Origin: Actinomadura rupiterrae
GTDB lineage: Bacteria > Actinomycetota > Actinomycetes > Streptosporangiales > Streptosporangiaceae
DNA length: 64,000 nt
Reading direction: 5' to 3'
Assembly (NCBI RefSeq): GCF_024172125.1
Contig: NZ_JAMZEA010000001.1
Coordinates: 744,001 to 808,000 of the forward strand
The position numbers and the translations under genes are program-made. Below the pieces are notes generated by a model. It did not search any database. It was not told where the DNA came from and saw only the letters and a program-made list of their open reading frames with translations. The first letter of the stretch is position 1, and the number at the start of each line of letters is the position of its first letter. Below, piece by piece: positions 8,624-17,102 of this stretch.

Positions 8624-9064
8624 ATGATCATGTCCGAACGGCGTTTTCCCGTTCCCGCGCGTCACCCGGACCCCTGGGTCGACGAGATCCACGGCTACGT
8701 CACCCGTGTCGCCGAAACCCTCGGCCGCGCAGGTGTCCGCGTCGAGACCTGCTGGCTCGACCCCTCCGGCCCCCGCGACGCCACGATCGTGACGCGTTCG
8801 GGTTCCGACCGCCGCGCCCTCGTCTGGGACGAGGAGACCGGCTGGCGCGAAGGCCTGTTCGTGAGCGGACGCCAGGGCGAGCGCACCGTCCTGGATGGAA
8901 CCCGCTATCTCGGCGGTGACGTTCTCCTGGACGGCGACGCGGTACTCGACCGCCTGCTGACCGGTGTCGCCGAGCCCCGCAAGGCGTTCCGCTCCCACAC
9001 CGACCACCTGGACGGCTTCGCCGCCCGCCTCGCCTCCCACTCACCCGCCACCGCCGCCGCCTGA
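8624..9064 (+). CDS. DUF6292-like protein
   Basis: A 146-residue soluble protein without signal peptide. Its core, VDEIHGYVTRVAETLGRAGV, then SGPRDATIVTRS, ALVWDEETGWREG and RYLGGDVLLDGDAVLDRLL, matches what I remember of the actinobacterial DUF6292 family of unknown function. The start is set by GAGAGGAGAC before ATG 8624 (ATG 8630 is equally well spaced). It is divergent from the GntR-type regulator 340 bp away and is followed by a good intrinsic terminator. Members are often near GntR or small DNA-binding genes, but no function can be read here. Confidence 0.7.
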   Translation: MIMSERRFPVPARHPDPWVDEIHGYVTRVAETLGRAGVRVETCWLDPSGPRDATIVTRSGSDRRALVWDEETGWREGLFVSGRQGERTVLDGTRYLGGDVLLDGDAVLDRLLTGVAEPRKAFRSHTDHLDGFAARLASHSPATAAA

Positions 9065-9113
9065 CGCGGCCCGGCACTGCCACCGCTCCCACACCAAGGC
9101 TCCCCCGAAGCTC

Positions 9114-9148
9114 ACCGCCTCCCGGCCTCTTGCCCGCTGGGAGGCGGT
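9114..9148 (+). terminator. Intrinsic terminator
   Basis: A 10-bp perfect stem, ACCGCCTCCC (9114-9123) with GGGAGGCGGT (9139-9148), and a 15-nt loop are followed by TTCCTTTTG on the plus strand. It lies 50 nt after the DUF6292-like gene and just before the end of the convergent PQQ-propeller gene, so it mainly serves the former. Confidence 0.8.
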
Positions 9149-9170
9149 TCCTTTTGTTCGGAGCACTTGC

Positions 9171-10961
9171 TCAGGGCAGCGCGCGGAGGTTCTGGGCCAC
9201 CGAGCGGGCCAGGTGCGCGGCGGCGCCCGGCGGACGGGTGGCGTCCACGACGACGATGTAGCGCTTGACGCGGAGCGCGATGGTGCCCGCGGACGGGCCC
9301 AGCTCGTACGCGTCGTCCGCGGCGAGGTCGGTGCGGCGGCGGGCCTGGGCCTGGGTCGACTGGAGCGACGCCAGGAGGTCGGCGGCCGCGTCGGGGGTCT
9401 GCGCGACCCAGCGGACCGAGACGGTCGCGCCGTCCGGGGCGGGGCGCATGACGCCCGCGGCGGCGGACGGCTTGGCAGCGGGCTTGGGCGGCGCCGGATT
9501 CTCCTGGACGTCGTACTGGCACGCGACCGGTTTCGGGAGCCGGACACCGGCCACCTGCGCGCGGACGGGTCCCCCGGCACGCACCGGCAGCCGGGCCGTG
9601 ACCAGGTCGGCGGGTTTCAGCAGGGTGCAGGCGTCCGGCCAGGTCGCGGTGGGGACGCCGTCCAGCTCGGCCGGTCCCGGCCCGGCCGGGCCGCCGCGCA
9701 TCGCGATCAGCCGCGCCGCACCGGACGGCCTGGGCGCCGCCTCCGGGACGGAGATGTAGAGCAGCCCGCCCGCCGCGGCCATCCAGGGGCGGACGCCGAC
9801 GAGATCCGGGTCCACCGCGAACGGGACGGGCGCGGTGACGGCGCCGCCGGTCGACGGCGTGATGAGGTCGACGCCCGCGGGCAGCAGTCCGTCCGCGAGG
9901 CGGGGGCGCAGCGCGTAGAGGCGCCCGCCCGCCTCGGTCAGCGCGGCATAGGCGGGGGTGTCGCGCTGCCAGGCGACGCGTCCGGTCCGGAGGTCGACCG
10001 CCTCGGTCCGCGCGCCGGACCCGGCCGAGCGGACGACGACCAGCAGGTTCCCGGCCAGGGCGCTCGGGCACATGCCCGCGCCGCAGGCGTCCGGATCGTT
10101 CCAGACGACCAGCTGGTCGCCCGCGCTGTCGTAGACGCGCAGCGCCATGCCGTCCGAGACCAGGACGGACCGGCCGCGCACGGCCACCTCGGGCGCGTCG
10201 TCCGCGCCGAGCGTCCGGTCCCACAGGGTGTGGCCGGTGGCGGGATCGACGGCGAGCAGGTGGCTCGGGCCGGCGCAGTCGAGCGCGAGCGCGGCGAGGT
10301 CGTCCGAGGCGTCGGCCGGGCGCGGCGCGTCCTCGTAGAGGCGGCAGCCCGCCGGCAGCTTCACCGTCCAGCGGCGCGAGCCGTGCGCGGTCGAGCGACC
10401 GGACAGCTCGCGCCGGTCGGCCGAGGCGGTGAGCACGGTGTCCGCGCCGGACGGCCAGTGCAGCGTGGCGCGCGCGACGGTCGCGGGACGCCCGTCCGAG
10501 CTGCGCCACAGCAGCCCGCCGGACAGCGCGTCGAAGCCGAGCAGCTCGTGCTCGCCGGGATGGCCGTCCCGCTGGAGGAACGCGACCACGCGGGCGCCGG
10601 TGGCCGTCCAGCCGAGCAGGCTCCAGCCGGAGCGGCGGTACTCCCAGCGGCGCACGCCGGTGCGGGCGTCGCGCACCGACAGGCCGCTGCCCGCGGCCGT
10701 GACGACCTGGCCGTCCGCGACCTCGTGCGCGACCGTGTCGTGCCCGGCGACGGCGCTGCCGCGCAGCGCGACCGTCCGCGTCCAGCTGGTGGTGAGCGGG
10801 CCGGGCGGCGGGCCGAGGCGCGGCTGGTCGGCGACCGGGTCGGCGGTGACGGTGTGCCGCACCAGGCCGTCGGTCAGCAGGTAGCGGACGGCGACCGCGC
10901 CGCCCATGGCCAGCACGACCGCGGTGGCGGCGGCGGCACCGCGCTGCCCGATGCGGACCAC
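9171..10961 (-). CDS. Membrane-anchored PQQ-like beta-propeller protein
   Basis: A 596-residue protein with one N-terminal membrane segment (about 8-28, AAAATAVVLAMGGAVAVRYL) and an extracellular body. Residues about 50-420 show PQQ/BamB-type propeller repeats (GLSVRDARTGVRRWEYR, ALSGGLLWRSSDG, AVDPATGHTLWDRTLG, AVDLRTGRVAWQRD). The C-terminal part (about 440-596) has paired cysteines (WPDACTLLKPADLV, PVACQYDV) and resembles the DUF3558-type domain of actinobacterial lipoproteins. The start is GTG 10961 with GGGGAG eight bases upstream; GTG 10970 overlaps that ribosome site and is less likely. Possible roles are envelope scaffold or sensor; no catalytic site is evident. A longer open frame upstream to 11672 is antisense to the HD gene and is not used. 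Confidence 0.82.
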   Translation of the reverse strand: MVRIGQRGAAAATAVVLAMGGAVAVRYLLTDGLVRHTVTADPVADQPRLGPPPGPLTTSWTRTVALRGSAVAGHDTVAHEVADGQVVTAAGSGLSVRDARTGVRRWEYRRSGWSLLGWTATGARVVAFLQRDGHPGEHELLGFDALSGGLLWRSSDGRPATVARATLHWPSGADTVLTASADRRELSGRSTAHGSRRWTVKLPAGCRLYEDAPRPADASDDLAALALDCAGPSHLLAVDPATGHTLWDRTLGADDAPEVAVRGRSVLVSDGMALRVYDSAGDQLVVWNDPDACGAGMCPSALAGNLLVVVRSAGSGARTEAVDLRTGRVAWQRDTPAYAALTEAGGRLYALRPRLADGLLPAGVDLITPSTGGAVTAPVPFAVDPDLVGVRPWMAAAGGLLYISVPEAAPRPSGAARLIAMRGGPAGPGPAELDGVPTATWPDACTLLKPADLVTARLPVRAGGPVRAQVAGVRLPKPVACQYDVQENPAPPKPAAKPSAAAGVMRPAPDGATVSVRWVAQTPDAAADLLASLQSTQAQARRRTDLAADDAYELGPSAGTIALRVKRYIVVVDATRPPGAAAHLARSVAQNLRALP

Positions 10962-11066
10962 GGCCGGCACTCCCCTAGGTTGGACGTCACGACTCCCGCG
11001 CGGCCCCGCGCCGCGCGGCCTGCTCCGCGCGGCGGACGCCGCGTCCCGCCGGGAAAGGAACCCGAC

Positions 11067-11681
11067 ATGCGGACCTTCACCAGCTGGCCGACGTGGGACG
11101 CCGCGCGGGCGGACCTGTCCGGCCACCCGGCGCTGCCGGTGCTCGACCTCGCCGCGGAGGCCGCGCTGTACTGGCACGGCGACCAGACCCGGCCCACCGG
11201 GGCACCCTACGCCGAGCACCTGCTGGAGGCGCTGGAGGTCCTCGTGCGGGGGGCGGGCGTCTCCGATCCTGCCACCCTCGCGGCGGTGCTGCTGCACGAC
11301 GTCGTCGAGGACACCGCCGCCACCGTCGCCGACGTGGAGGCGGTCTTCCGGGACGGGTTCGGCGCGGAGTTCGCCGAGGAGGTCGGCGAGCTGGTCGACT
11401 GGGTGACCAAGCCGCCCGCGCCCGAGGGGACCGGCCGCAAGGCCAAGCGCGCGCTGAAGGGCGCCTACCTGGCCCGGCTCCGGAACGCGCCGGAGAAGGC
11501 CGTCCTGGTGAAGCTGGCCGACCGGACGAGCAACGTGCAGACGCTGGAGAAGATGCCGGCCGACTTCCAGCGCCGCTACTACGCCGAGACGGTCATCTAC
11601 GTCATGCCGCTGGCCGAGCGGACGCCGTGGTTCGCCGAGTGGTTCGCGGAATGGCGGGACGTCTACGGCCACCTGCGCTGA
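11067..11681 (+). CDS. HD-domain phosphohydrolase (SpoT-like fold)
   Basis: A 204-residue protein whose helices carry the metal-dependent HD pattern: AALYWHGDQTRPTGAPYAEH (first His), AAVLLHDVVEDT (the HD pair) and VLVKLADRTSNVQTL (the final Asp). This is the arrangement of the hydrolase half of RelA/SpoT proteins and small alarmone hydrolases. No synthetase or regulatory domain is attached. AAAGGAA precedes ATG 11067. Its substrate might be a nucleotide such as ppGpp, but stand-alone family members vary. It is divergent from the propeller gene and is followed by the SRPBCC gene 27 bp later. Confidence 0.85.
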   Translation: MRTFTSWPTWDAARADLSGHPALPVLDLAAEAALYWHGDQTRPTGAPYAEHLLEALEVLVRGAGVSDPATLAAVLLHDVVEDTAATVADVEAVFRDGFGAEFAEEVGELVDWVTKPPAPEGTGRKAKRALKGAYLARLRNAPEKAVLVKLADRTSNVQTLEKMPADFQRRYYAETVIYVMPLAERTPWFAEWFAEWRDVYGHLR

Positions 11682-11707
11682 CGGCCGCGCGACCCCCGGC
11701 TGCTCTA

Positions 11708-12226
11708 ATGGCCGCCATGGAACGCGAGTGGACGGTCGAGGAGTCGGTGCCGGTCGCGGCGTCCCCGGACGCGGTGTACGCGGCGCTGTCCGATCCGCGC
11801 CGGATGCGCGAGTGGAGCCCGGAGCTGTTCGCGGTGTGGGTCCGCGACCGCGGCGAGACCGCCGAGGGCACCCGGTTCGTCGGGTTCAACCGGCTCCGCT
11901 GGCGGATCTGGTTCACGAACTGCGAGGTCACGGCCGCGATCCCGGGCCGCGCGTTCGCGTTCCGGGTGACGTCGTTCGGCATGCCGGTCGCGCTGTGGGG
12001 CTACCGGATCGAGGGCATCGGCGAGGACGCGGCCTCGACCCGCCTCGCCGAGTACTGGCAGGACCTGCGCCGCGACTCGCGCACGGCCCGCCCGGTCTCG
12101 CTGCTCGGACGGGTCTTCACCGGCGTCCCGGCGGAACGCCGCGCCGAGCTGAACCGGCGCGGCATGCGCGCCACGCTCGACCGCATCCGCGCCTCCCTGG
12201 AAGCCACCGCGGCACCCCGCTCCTGA
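11708..12226 (+). CDS. SRPBCC (START-like) family protein
   Basis: A 172-residue soluble protein with the polyketide cyclase/dehydrase fold: WTVEESVPVAASPDAVYAAL, SDPRRMREWSPEL, GTRFVGFNRLRWRIWFTNCE and RLAEYWQDLRRDS, ending in a long amphipathic helix (RRGMRATLDRIRASL). Such proteins bind small hydrophobic ligands in a cavity. ATG 11708 is used; ATG 11717 is possible. It follows the HD gene closely and precedes the decarboxylase-like gene by 68 bp, but that gene has its own promoter. Confidence 0.78.
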   Translation: MAAMEREWTVEESVPVAASPDAVYAALSDPRRMREWSPELFAVWVRDRGETAEGTRFVGFNRLRWRIWFTNCEVTAAIPGRAFAFRVTSFGMPVALWGYRIEGIGEDAASTRLAEYWQDLRRDSRTARPVSLLGRVFTGVPAERRAELNRRGMRATLDRIRASLEATAAPRS

Positions 12227-12259
12227 TCTCCGCCGCTCTCGATCGGCAGGGAGACGCTC

Positions 12260-12294
12260 TTGAGTGGAAAATAAGAACCTGTTCTACTTGTGGC
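12260..12294 (+). promoter_or_regulatory. Promoter with palindromic operator AGAACCTGTTCT
   Basis: A -35-like TTGAGT (12260-12265), a 17-bp spacer and a -10-like TCTACT (12283-12288) place the transcription start at about 12295, the GTG of the next gene, implying a leaderless mRNA; indeed there is no ribosome site. The palindrome AGAACCTGTTCT (12274-12285) covers the spacer and -10. It fits the AAC-NN-GTT core of KstR-type TetR operators, with one mismatch to the wider T-NN-AAC-NN-GTT-NN-A form. The regulator itself is not in the window. Confidence 0.6.
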
Positions 12295-13047
12295 GTGCCT
12301 CCAGACGCCGTGCCCGCCCCGCCGGGGGCGCATCCGATCCAGGGCGACCGGGTCGTGCTGCCGGTCGAGATCCGGGACGCCGCCGTGGCGTCCGCGATGT
12401 TCCCCGTCCCGGCCGCCGCCGCGCAGGCCGTGATCGCCTACTCCGGGCTGGAGGTCGTCCGGCCGCTGCCGGGCAGGGCGGTCTGCTCGCTGGCGTTCGT
12501 CCGGTACGCGGACGGCGATCTCGGCCCGTACCACGAGTTCGCGGTCGCGTTCCTGGTCCGTCCGCCGGACGGTCCACCTGACAGCCCGCCGGACGGCCCG
12601 CCCCGCAAGGTCGGGGCGTTCATCCACTGGCTGCCGGTGAACCAGGCGTTCACCCTCGAAGCGGGCCGAACGATCTGGGGCTTCCCCAAGGAGATGGCCG
12701 ACATCCGCATGGACCTCGCCAGCCGTACCAAGCGCTGCCTCGTGCGCGTGGACGGCAGGACGGCCCTAGAGCTGCACGTCCGACCAGGCGTTCCGGTGCC
12801 GTCCGGTAGGGGCGCGCCTAGCGTGGACGCCTACTCCTGCATGGACGGTGTGACCCGGCGGACGCCATGGACGCTTTCGCCCGGCGGCGTCCGGATGCGC
12901 CCAGGCGGCGCACTCCTCAAGCTCGGCGACCATCCCGTGGCCCACGAGCTGCGCGGCCTCGGCCTGGACCGGACGCGCGCGCTGTCGGTCTCCACAGTGG
13001 ACCGCCTGCGGATGACGTTCCAGGAGGCGGCGGAGGTGCGGACATGA
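12295..13047 (+). CDS. Acetoacetate decarboxylase-family protein
   Basis: A 250-residue protein with the ADC fold: VEIRDAAVASAMFPVPAAAA, AVCSLAFVRYADGDLGPYHE, VGAFIHWLPVNQAFTLEAGR, TIWGFPKEMADI and ELRGLGLDRTRALSVSTV. The IWGFPKE segment is typical of the family, where a lysine forms the Schiff base in true decarboxylases; whether K at this position is catalytic here cannot be settled by eye. Residues about 95-106 are a small PPDG/PPDS/PPDG repeat from 12-bp units. The start is leaderless GTG 12295. It overlaps the SDR gene by ATGA, so the two are co-translated, perhaps in lipid or steroid side-chain metabolism as the operator suggests. Confidence 0.8.
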   Translation: MPPDAVPAPPGAHPIQGDRVVLPVEIRDAAVASAMFPVPAAAAQAVIAYSGLEVVRPLPGRAVCSLAFVRYADGDLGPYHEFAVAFLVRPPDGPPDSPPDGPPRKVGAFIHWLPVNQAFTLEAGRTIWGFPKEMADIRMDLASRTKRCLVRVDGRTALELHVRPGVPVPSGRGAPSVDAYSCMDGVTRRTPWTLSPGGVRMRPGGALLKLGDHPVAHELRGLGLDRTRALSVSTVDRLRMTFQEAAEVRT

Positions 13048-13805
13048 CGGCGGTCCGGACGGCCCTGGTCACCGGCGCCGCGAGCGGGCTCGGCGCCCTT
13101 GCCGCCCGGCGCCTCGCCGCCGCCGGATGGGACGTCGTGGCGGTCGATCTCGACACCGGCGGCCTGGCCGAAACCGCCCGCCGGTCCCCCAACACGCACG
13201 TCCGGGTGTGCGACGTCGGCGATGCGGAGGCGGTGAACGCGCTGGTCGCAGGGGTCGGGCCGGTGCACCGGGTGGTGCATGCCGCCGCCATCGGTCCGCT
13301 GGTCCCGGCCCTTGAGCAACCGCTTGAGGACGTCGAGAACGTGCTCCGGACCGACTTCCTCGGCACCGTCCACGTCGTCCGGGCGACGATGCCCGGGATG
13401 CTGGAGCGCGGCGGCGGCGAGCTGGTCCTCTTCTCGTCGCTGGCGTCGCTGCTGCCCGTCCCGAAGACCTCGGCGTACGCGGCGGCGAAGGCGGCCGTGA
13501 ACGTCTACGCCGAAGCCCTCGCGGCCGAGCACGCCGGCAGTGGAGTGGTCATCCGCTGCGTCTGCCCGCGGCAGGTCGATACGCCCGGCTTCCGGGCCGC
13601 CGCCGCTGATGACCCGGCCGCTACCGGCCGCATGCGCGGCGTCCCGCCCGGTCTCGTCCTGGACGCGGTGGACCGGTCGCTCGCCCGGCCCGCCCGCGAC
13701 CTGTACGTCTTCCCCGACCCGCTGACCAGGGTCGTGGCGCTGGCCCGGCGGTGGGCGCCCGGGACGGTCCGGCGCCTTGTGGGACAGGTCACCTCGTCAC
13801 GCTGA
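13044..13805 (+). CDS. SDR-family oxidoreductase
   Basis: A classical short-chain dehydrogenase of 253 residues: TALVTGAASGLGALAARRLA (TGxxxGxG cofactor motif), VCDVGDAEAV, the NAG equivalent seen as HAAAIGP, FSSLASLLP with the catalytic serine, and SAYAAAKAA with the catalytic Tyr and Lys. The NAG to AAA change is tolerated in the family. ATG 13044 overlaps the stop of the decarboxylase-like gene. It probably acts on an intermediate of the same pathway; substrate unknown. Confidence 0.88.
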   Translation: MTAVRTALVTGAASGLGALAARRLAAAGWDVVAVDLDTGGLAETARRSPNTHVRVCDVGDAEAVNALVAGVGPVHRVVHAAAIGPLVPALEQPLEDVENVLRTDFLGTVHVVRATMPGMLERGGGELVLFSSLASLLPVPKTSAYAAAKAAVNVYAEALAAEHAGSGVVIRCVCPRQVDTPGFRAAAADDPAATGRMRGVPPGLVLDAVDRSLARPARDLYVFPDPLTRVVALARRWAPGTVRRLVGQVTSSR

Positions 13806-13845
13806 GTGGACCTTGGACCGCGTAGGCTGTCTCTTTCGTGTCCTG

Positions 13846-13869
13846 GGGACGGGCCCTAGACGCCGTCCC
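13846..13869 (+). promoter_or_regulatory. Dyad in helD leader
   Basis: Seven-base arms GGGACGG (13846-13852) and CCGTCCC (13863-13869) flank a 10-nt loop between the SDR stop and the helicase start, 22 bp before ATG 13892. It could be a leader hairpin or operator. It does not match the rifamycin-associated element known for some HelR genes. Confidence 0.3.
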
Positions 13870-13891
13870 GTAGCCGCGAGGAGCAGCATCC

Positions 13892-16414
13892 ATGTCGTCC
13901 GAGGTCACCGACCGTCCCACCGGTAGCCCGCCGGCCGGCGGCACCGGCTCCGGGGCCGGTGAGAAGGGCCCGCTGAAGGACCGCGAGATCGCGGCCGAGC
14001 AGCGTTTCGTGGACGAGGCGTACGTCCGGCTGGGCGAGATGCGCGAGGACGCCCGGGCCATGCTGCGCGAGGGGTTCCGGCAGTCCCTCGCCGGCACCAA
14101 GGGCTCGCTGGTCGACCGGGACGCCATGGTCCACCAGGCCGCGCAGCGCGCGCACGCGCTCGACATCGCCGACGACGGCCTGGTGTTCGGCCGGCTCGAC
14201 CTCGCCCCGCGCGAGTACGCCGACGACGCCCAGCCGTCCGGCCGGATCGTGGACGGCCGCGAGGTCCGCTACGTCGGCCGCGTCGGCGTGCGCACCCGCG
14301 AGCACGACTCCCTGGTCATCGACTGGCGCGCGCCCGCCGCCGAGGACTTCTACCGCGCGACGCCCGAGGAGCCGCGCGGCGTGATCCGCCGCCGCGTCCT
14401 GCACTCGCGCGGGCACAGCGTCGTCGACATCGAGGACGACCTGCTCGACCCGGACGCCGCCGACGGCCTGTCGGTGGTCGGCGACGGCGCGTTCCTGGCG
14501 TCCCTCGCGCGCACGCGCGAGGGGACCATGCGCGACATCGTCGCCACGATCCAGCGCGAGCAGGACGAGGTCATCCGCGCCCCCGCCGATGGCACGGTCC
14601 TCGTGCGCGGGGCCCCCGGCACGGGCAAGACGGCCGTCGCCCTGCACCGCGTCGCGTACCTGCTGTTCCGGCACCGCCGCCGTTTCGGTTCGCGCGGCGT
14701 CCTCGTCGTAGGGCCGAACGCGCGTTTCACGTCGTACATCGAGCGCGTGCTGCCGTCCTTGGGCGAAGGCTCGGCGACGCTGCGTTCGCTAGGCGACCTG
14801 GTGCCGGGCGTTAGCGCGAACACGCACGACACCCCGGAACTGGCCCGGCTCAAGGGCGCCGAGGCGATGGTGAACGTCCTGCGCCGCGCCGTTAGCGACC
14901 ACGCGCCGGACGCCCCGAACGAGCTGCGCGTCGTCTACCGCGGCATCGTGATCCGCCTCGACCGCTCCCGGCTGGACAAGCTGCGCGCCGAGGTGCACCG
15001 CCGCGCCCGCAACGCGGTCAACGCCGCGCGCGGCCGCGCCGCCGAGGCCCTGCTGGACGCCCTGTGGGACGCGTTCGGGCAGCTCGGCGGCCCGCAGGCC
15101 GTCGAGGAGGACGCCAAGGCCGCAGGGCAGGGCGAGCTGGAGCTGTGGAACTCGATCCTCGCCGCGGACGGGCTCGGCGAGCTGGACGCGGACGGCCGTC
15201 CCGCGCCGCGCCGCGGCAGCCGCGAGGAGTTCGACGCGAAGGTCCGCGAGCAGCGCGCGTTCACCGACTTCCTCCAGGCGTGGTGGCCGATCCGCACCCC
15301 GCGGGACGTGCTGGCCTCGCTGGCCGACCCCGCCCGGCTGCGCCGCGCCGCCGGACGCGAGCTGGACCGCGCCGGCGCCGACGCGCTCGCCGCGTCCTGG
15401 GCCGCGCTCGCCGAGCGCGACGTCCTCACCTACCAGGACGTCGCGCTGCTGGACGAGCTGGACGCGCTGCTCGGCTCCGCGCCGCGCCCGCCGCGCCGCC
15501 GCCGCGCGCCCTCCGACGGCGACCCGTTCGTCGTGGACGGCGTGAACGTGCTCACCGGCGAGGAGGTCCCGGACGAGGACTGGGAGCCCGGCATGGACGA
15601 GCTGACCACCTCGATCGAGCGGATGGAACGCGCCCGCCGGGTGGACGACGGCGTCGCCGAGGAGCGTCCCGAGTACGCGCACATCGTCGTGGACGAGGCG
15701 CAGGACCTGTCCCCCATGCAGTGGCGCATGCTCGGCCGCCGCGGCCGCCAGGCCAGCTGGACGGTCGTGGAGGACCCGGCGCAGAGCGCCTGGGAGGACC
15801 TGCCCGCCGCGCGCGCCGCGATGGACACCGCCCTCGGCGGCGGCGCGCCCTCCTCGTCCCGCTCGCGGAACCGGCGCGGCCGGGGCCGTCCGGCGCAGCG
15901 CCCGGCGTCCGCGCGGACCGTCCGGCACGAGTACGAGCTGACGACGAACTACCGCAACTCGGTCGAGATCGCCGCGGTCTCCGCGCGCGTGCTCGCCGAG
16001 GCGCTGCCCGAGGCGCGTCCGGCCCGCGCCGTCCGCGAGTCGGGCCTCGATCCGGTGGTGCGGGTCGTCCCGGCGGAGGACCACGCGCGCGCGGCGCGCG
16101 AGGCCGTCGAAGAGCTGCTGGAGCAGGTCGAGGGGACGATCGGGCTGATCGTCCCGATGCCGTCCGGCGAGGCGTGGTCGGCGGCCGAGCGCGAGCGGCT
16201 GGCGGAGGGCCTGCCCGAGCGCGTCCAGGTCCTGGACGTCCTGGAGGCCAAGGGCCTGGAGTTCGACGCCGCCGCGATCGTCGCGCCCGAGACGGTCGCC
16301 GCCCAGTCGCCGCGCGGCCTGCGCGTCCTGTACGTGGCGGTCTCGCGGGCCACCCAGCGCCTCGCGGTCCTCACCGCCGCCCCCGCCTGGCGCGACCTCC
16401 TCCTCGGCCGCTGA
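13892..16414 (+). CDS. HelD-family helicase-like ATPase
   Basis: An 840-residue superfamily 1 protein. The N-terminal 110 residues contain the HelD-type basic/acidic coiled coil (EIAAEQRFVDEAYVRLGEM). Then come the 1A domain with Walker A VRGAPGTGKTAVALHR (about 238-253), a long insertion (300-530) with coiled segments, Walker B YAHIVVDEAQDLSPMQWRML (about 590-609), TTNYRNSVEIA and the C-terminal VLDVLEAKGLEFDA and VLYVAVSRATQRL motifs. HelD proteins bind RNA polymerase and remove it from nucleic acid; actinobacterial class II members (HelR) can protect against rifamycins. Residues 653-675 are an Arg/Ser-rich stretch. GAGGAGCAGC precedes ATG 13892. Confidence 0.9.
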   Translation: MSSEVTDRPTGSPPAGGTGSGAGEKGPLKDREIAAEQRFVDEAYVRLGEMREDARAMLREGFRQSLAGTKGSLVDRDAMVHQAAQRAHALDIADDGLVFGRLDLAPREYADDAQPSGRIVDGREVRYVGRVGVRTREHDSLVIDWRAPAAEDFYRATPEEPRGVIRRRVLHSRGHSVVDIEDDLLDPDAADGLSVVGDGAFLASLARTREGTMRDIVATIQREQDEVIRAPADGTVLVRGAPGTGKTAVALHRVAYLLFRHRRRFGSRGVLVVGPNARFTSYIERVLPSLGEGSATLRSLGDLVPGVSANTHDTPELARLKGAEAMVNVLRRAVSDHAPDAPNELRVVYRGIVIRLDRSRLDKLRAEVHRRARNAVNAARGRAAEALLDALWDAFGQLGGPQAVEEDAKAAGQGELELWNSILAADGLGELDADGRPAPRRGSREEFDAKVREQRAFTDFLQAWWPIRTPRDVLASLADPARLRRAAGRELDRAGADALAASWAALAERDVLTYQDVALLDELDALLGSAPRPPRRRRAPSDGDPFVVDGVNVLTGEEVPDEDWEPGMDELTTSIERMERARRVDDGVAEERPEYAHIVVDEAQDLSPMQWRMLGRRGRQASWTVVEDPAQSAWEDLPAARAAMDTALGGGAPSSSRSRNRRGRGRPAQRPASARTVRHEYELTTNYRNSVEIAAVSARVLAEALPEARPARAVRESGLDPVVRVVPAEDHARAAREAVEELLEQVEGTIGLIVPMPSGEAWSAAERERLAEGLPERVQVLDVLEAKGLEFDAAAIVAPETVAAQSPRGLRVLYVAVSRATQRLAVLTAAPAWRDLLLGR

Positions 16415-16440
16415 GGGGTCCTGCCGCCGGAAAAGGATGT

Positions 16441-16464
16441 GTCCGGACCGGCGCCGGTCCGGAC
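16441..16464. terminator. 24-bp perfect palindrome after helD
   Basis: The 12-base arm GTCCGGACCGGC (16441-16452) is followed at once by its exact reverse complement (16453-16464), 27 nt after the helicase stop. As RNA it would fold into a ten-pair hairpin with a four-base loop. No T-run follows, so it may be a GC-type terminator or a protein site. Confidence 0.55.
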
Positions 16465-16808
16465 TGCGGGGTTCCGGTCTGGCCGGGACGGTGAGGAGGA
16501 GGGCCGTCCGGCCTTCACGGGTGAGCGACGAGGGCGGGGGGCCTGGCTCGTCGGTGCGGGCGGATGGGGGTCGGTCCGGCGGCTGCGTCGGCGCCGGGAG
16601 GTGGGCGGTGGCCGGTTCTCACCGGTCCTGGTCGTCCGCTCCCGCGGTTCCTTCCAGGGGGCGGTGGTCGGCTCCGCCGATCGGCGAGCCCTCCGATGCG
16701 GGCTCCTTCGCGATCTGGGGGTCGGCTCTGCTCGTAGGCTCCTGCGAGCTGAGGTCGGTATGGATCACGACGGGCTTCACGGATCGCTTCCTTCTGTGTC
16801 CCGCCCGG
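16465..16808. other. Non-coding gap, nothing recognised
   Basis: This stretch separates the HelD gene from the convergent small membrane-protein gene. Long open frames exist on the plus strand, but their products are Arg/Gly/Ser-rich and overlap the real minus-strand gene, so I treat them as chance. No RNA gene or clear promoter was seen. Confidence 0.5.
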
Positions 16809-17102
16809 TCAGCCGGTGCCCGAACCGACCAGGACGGCGGTGGACTCGTCGGGGTCGGCGTCCGCCCGGTCCGAGCCGTCCGGACGGCGCTGCCCTGCCG
16901 GGCGCTCCGCCGCCGGACGCGGACCAGGCGACCGGCGCGCGGACACGAAGGGGTCGCGGTAGCGAACCTCGCCCCTCTCGTCCGCGGGGCCTCCCCAGAG
17001 CTGCAGTGTGCGGCTCTTGTGGGAGAACCAGGCCAGAAACACGCCGATGCCCACGAGCACGAGCGCGAACGCGCCCAATGAGACGATCACGACGCTGATC
17101 AT
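16809..17102 (-). CDS. Small single-pass membrane protein
   Basis: A 97-residue protein of unknown function: one strongly hydrophobic segment at residues 1-24 (ISVVIVSLGAFALVLVGIGV), then a basic/aromatic patch (SHKSRTLQLWGG) and a charged, Pro/Arg/Asp-rich cytoplasmic or external tail. GGAGG lies seven bases before ATG 17102, giving good support for the start; the frame upstream to 17201 lacks support. No family recognised. Confidence 0.65.
   Translation of the reverse strand: MISVVIVSLGAFALVLVGIGVFLAWFSHKSRTLQLWGGPADERGEVRYRDPFVSARRSPGPRPAAERPAGQRRPDGSDRADADPDESTAVLVGSGTG

Noticed and set aside
9112..11672. Very long minus-strand frames covering the HD gene region
   Set aside because: Only 9171-10961 has a ribosome site, membrane helix and propeller motifs; the rest is antisense to the HD hydrolase.
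13800..13891. Rifamycin-associated element upstream of the HelD gene
   Set aside because: The leader has a GGGACGG/CCGTCCC dyad only; the known element's sequence is not present.
16437..17098. Two 214- to 219-residue plus-strand frames
   Set aside because: Both overlap the small membrane-protein gene, which has a good ribosome site and helix; their products are low-complexity Arg/Gly/Ser.
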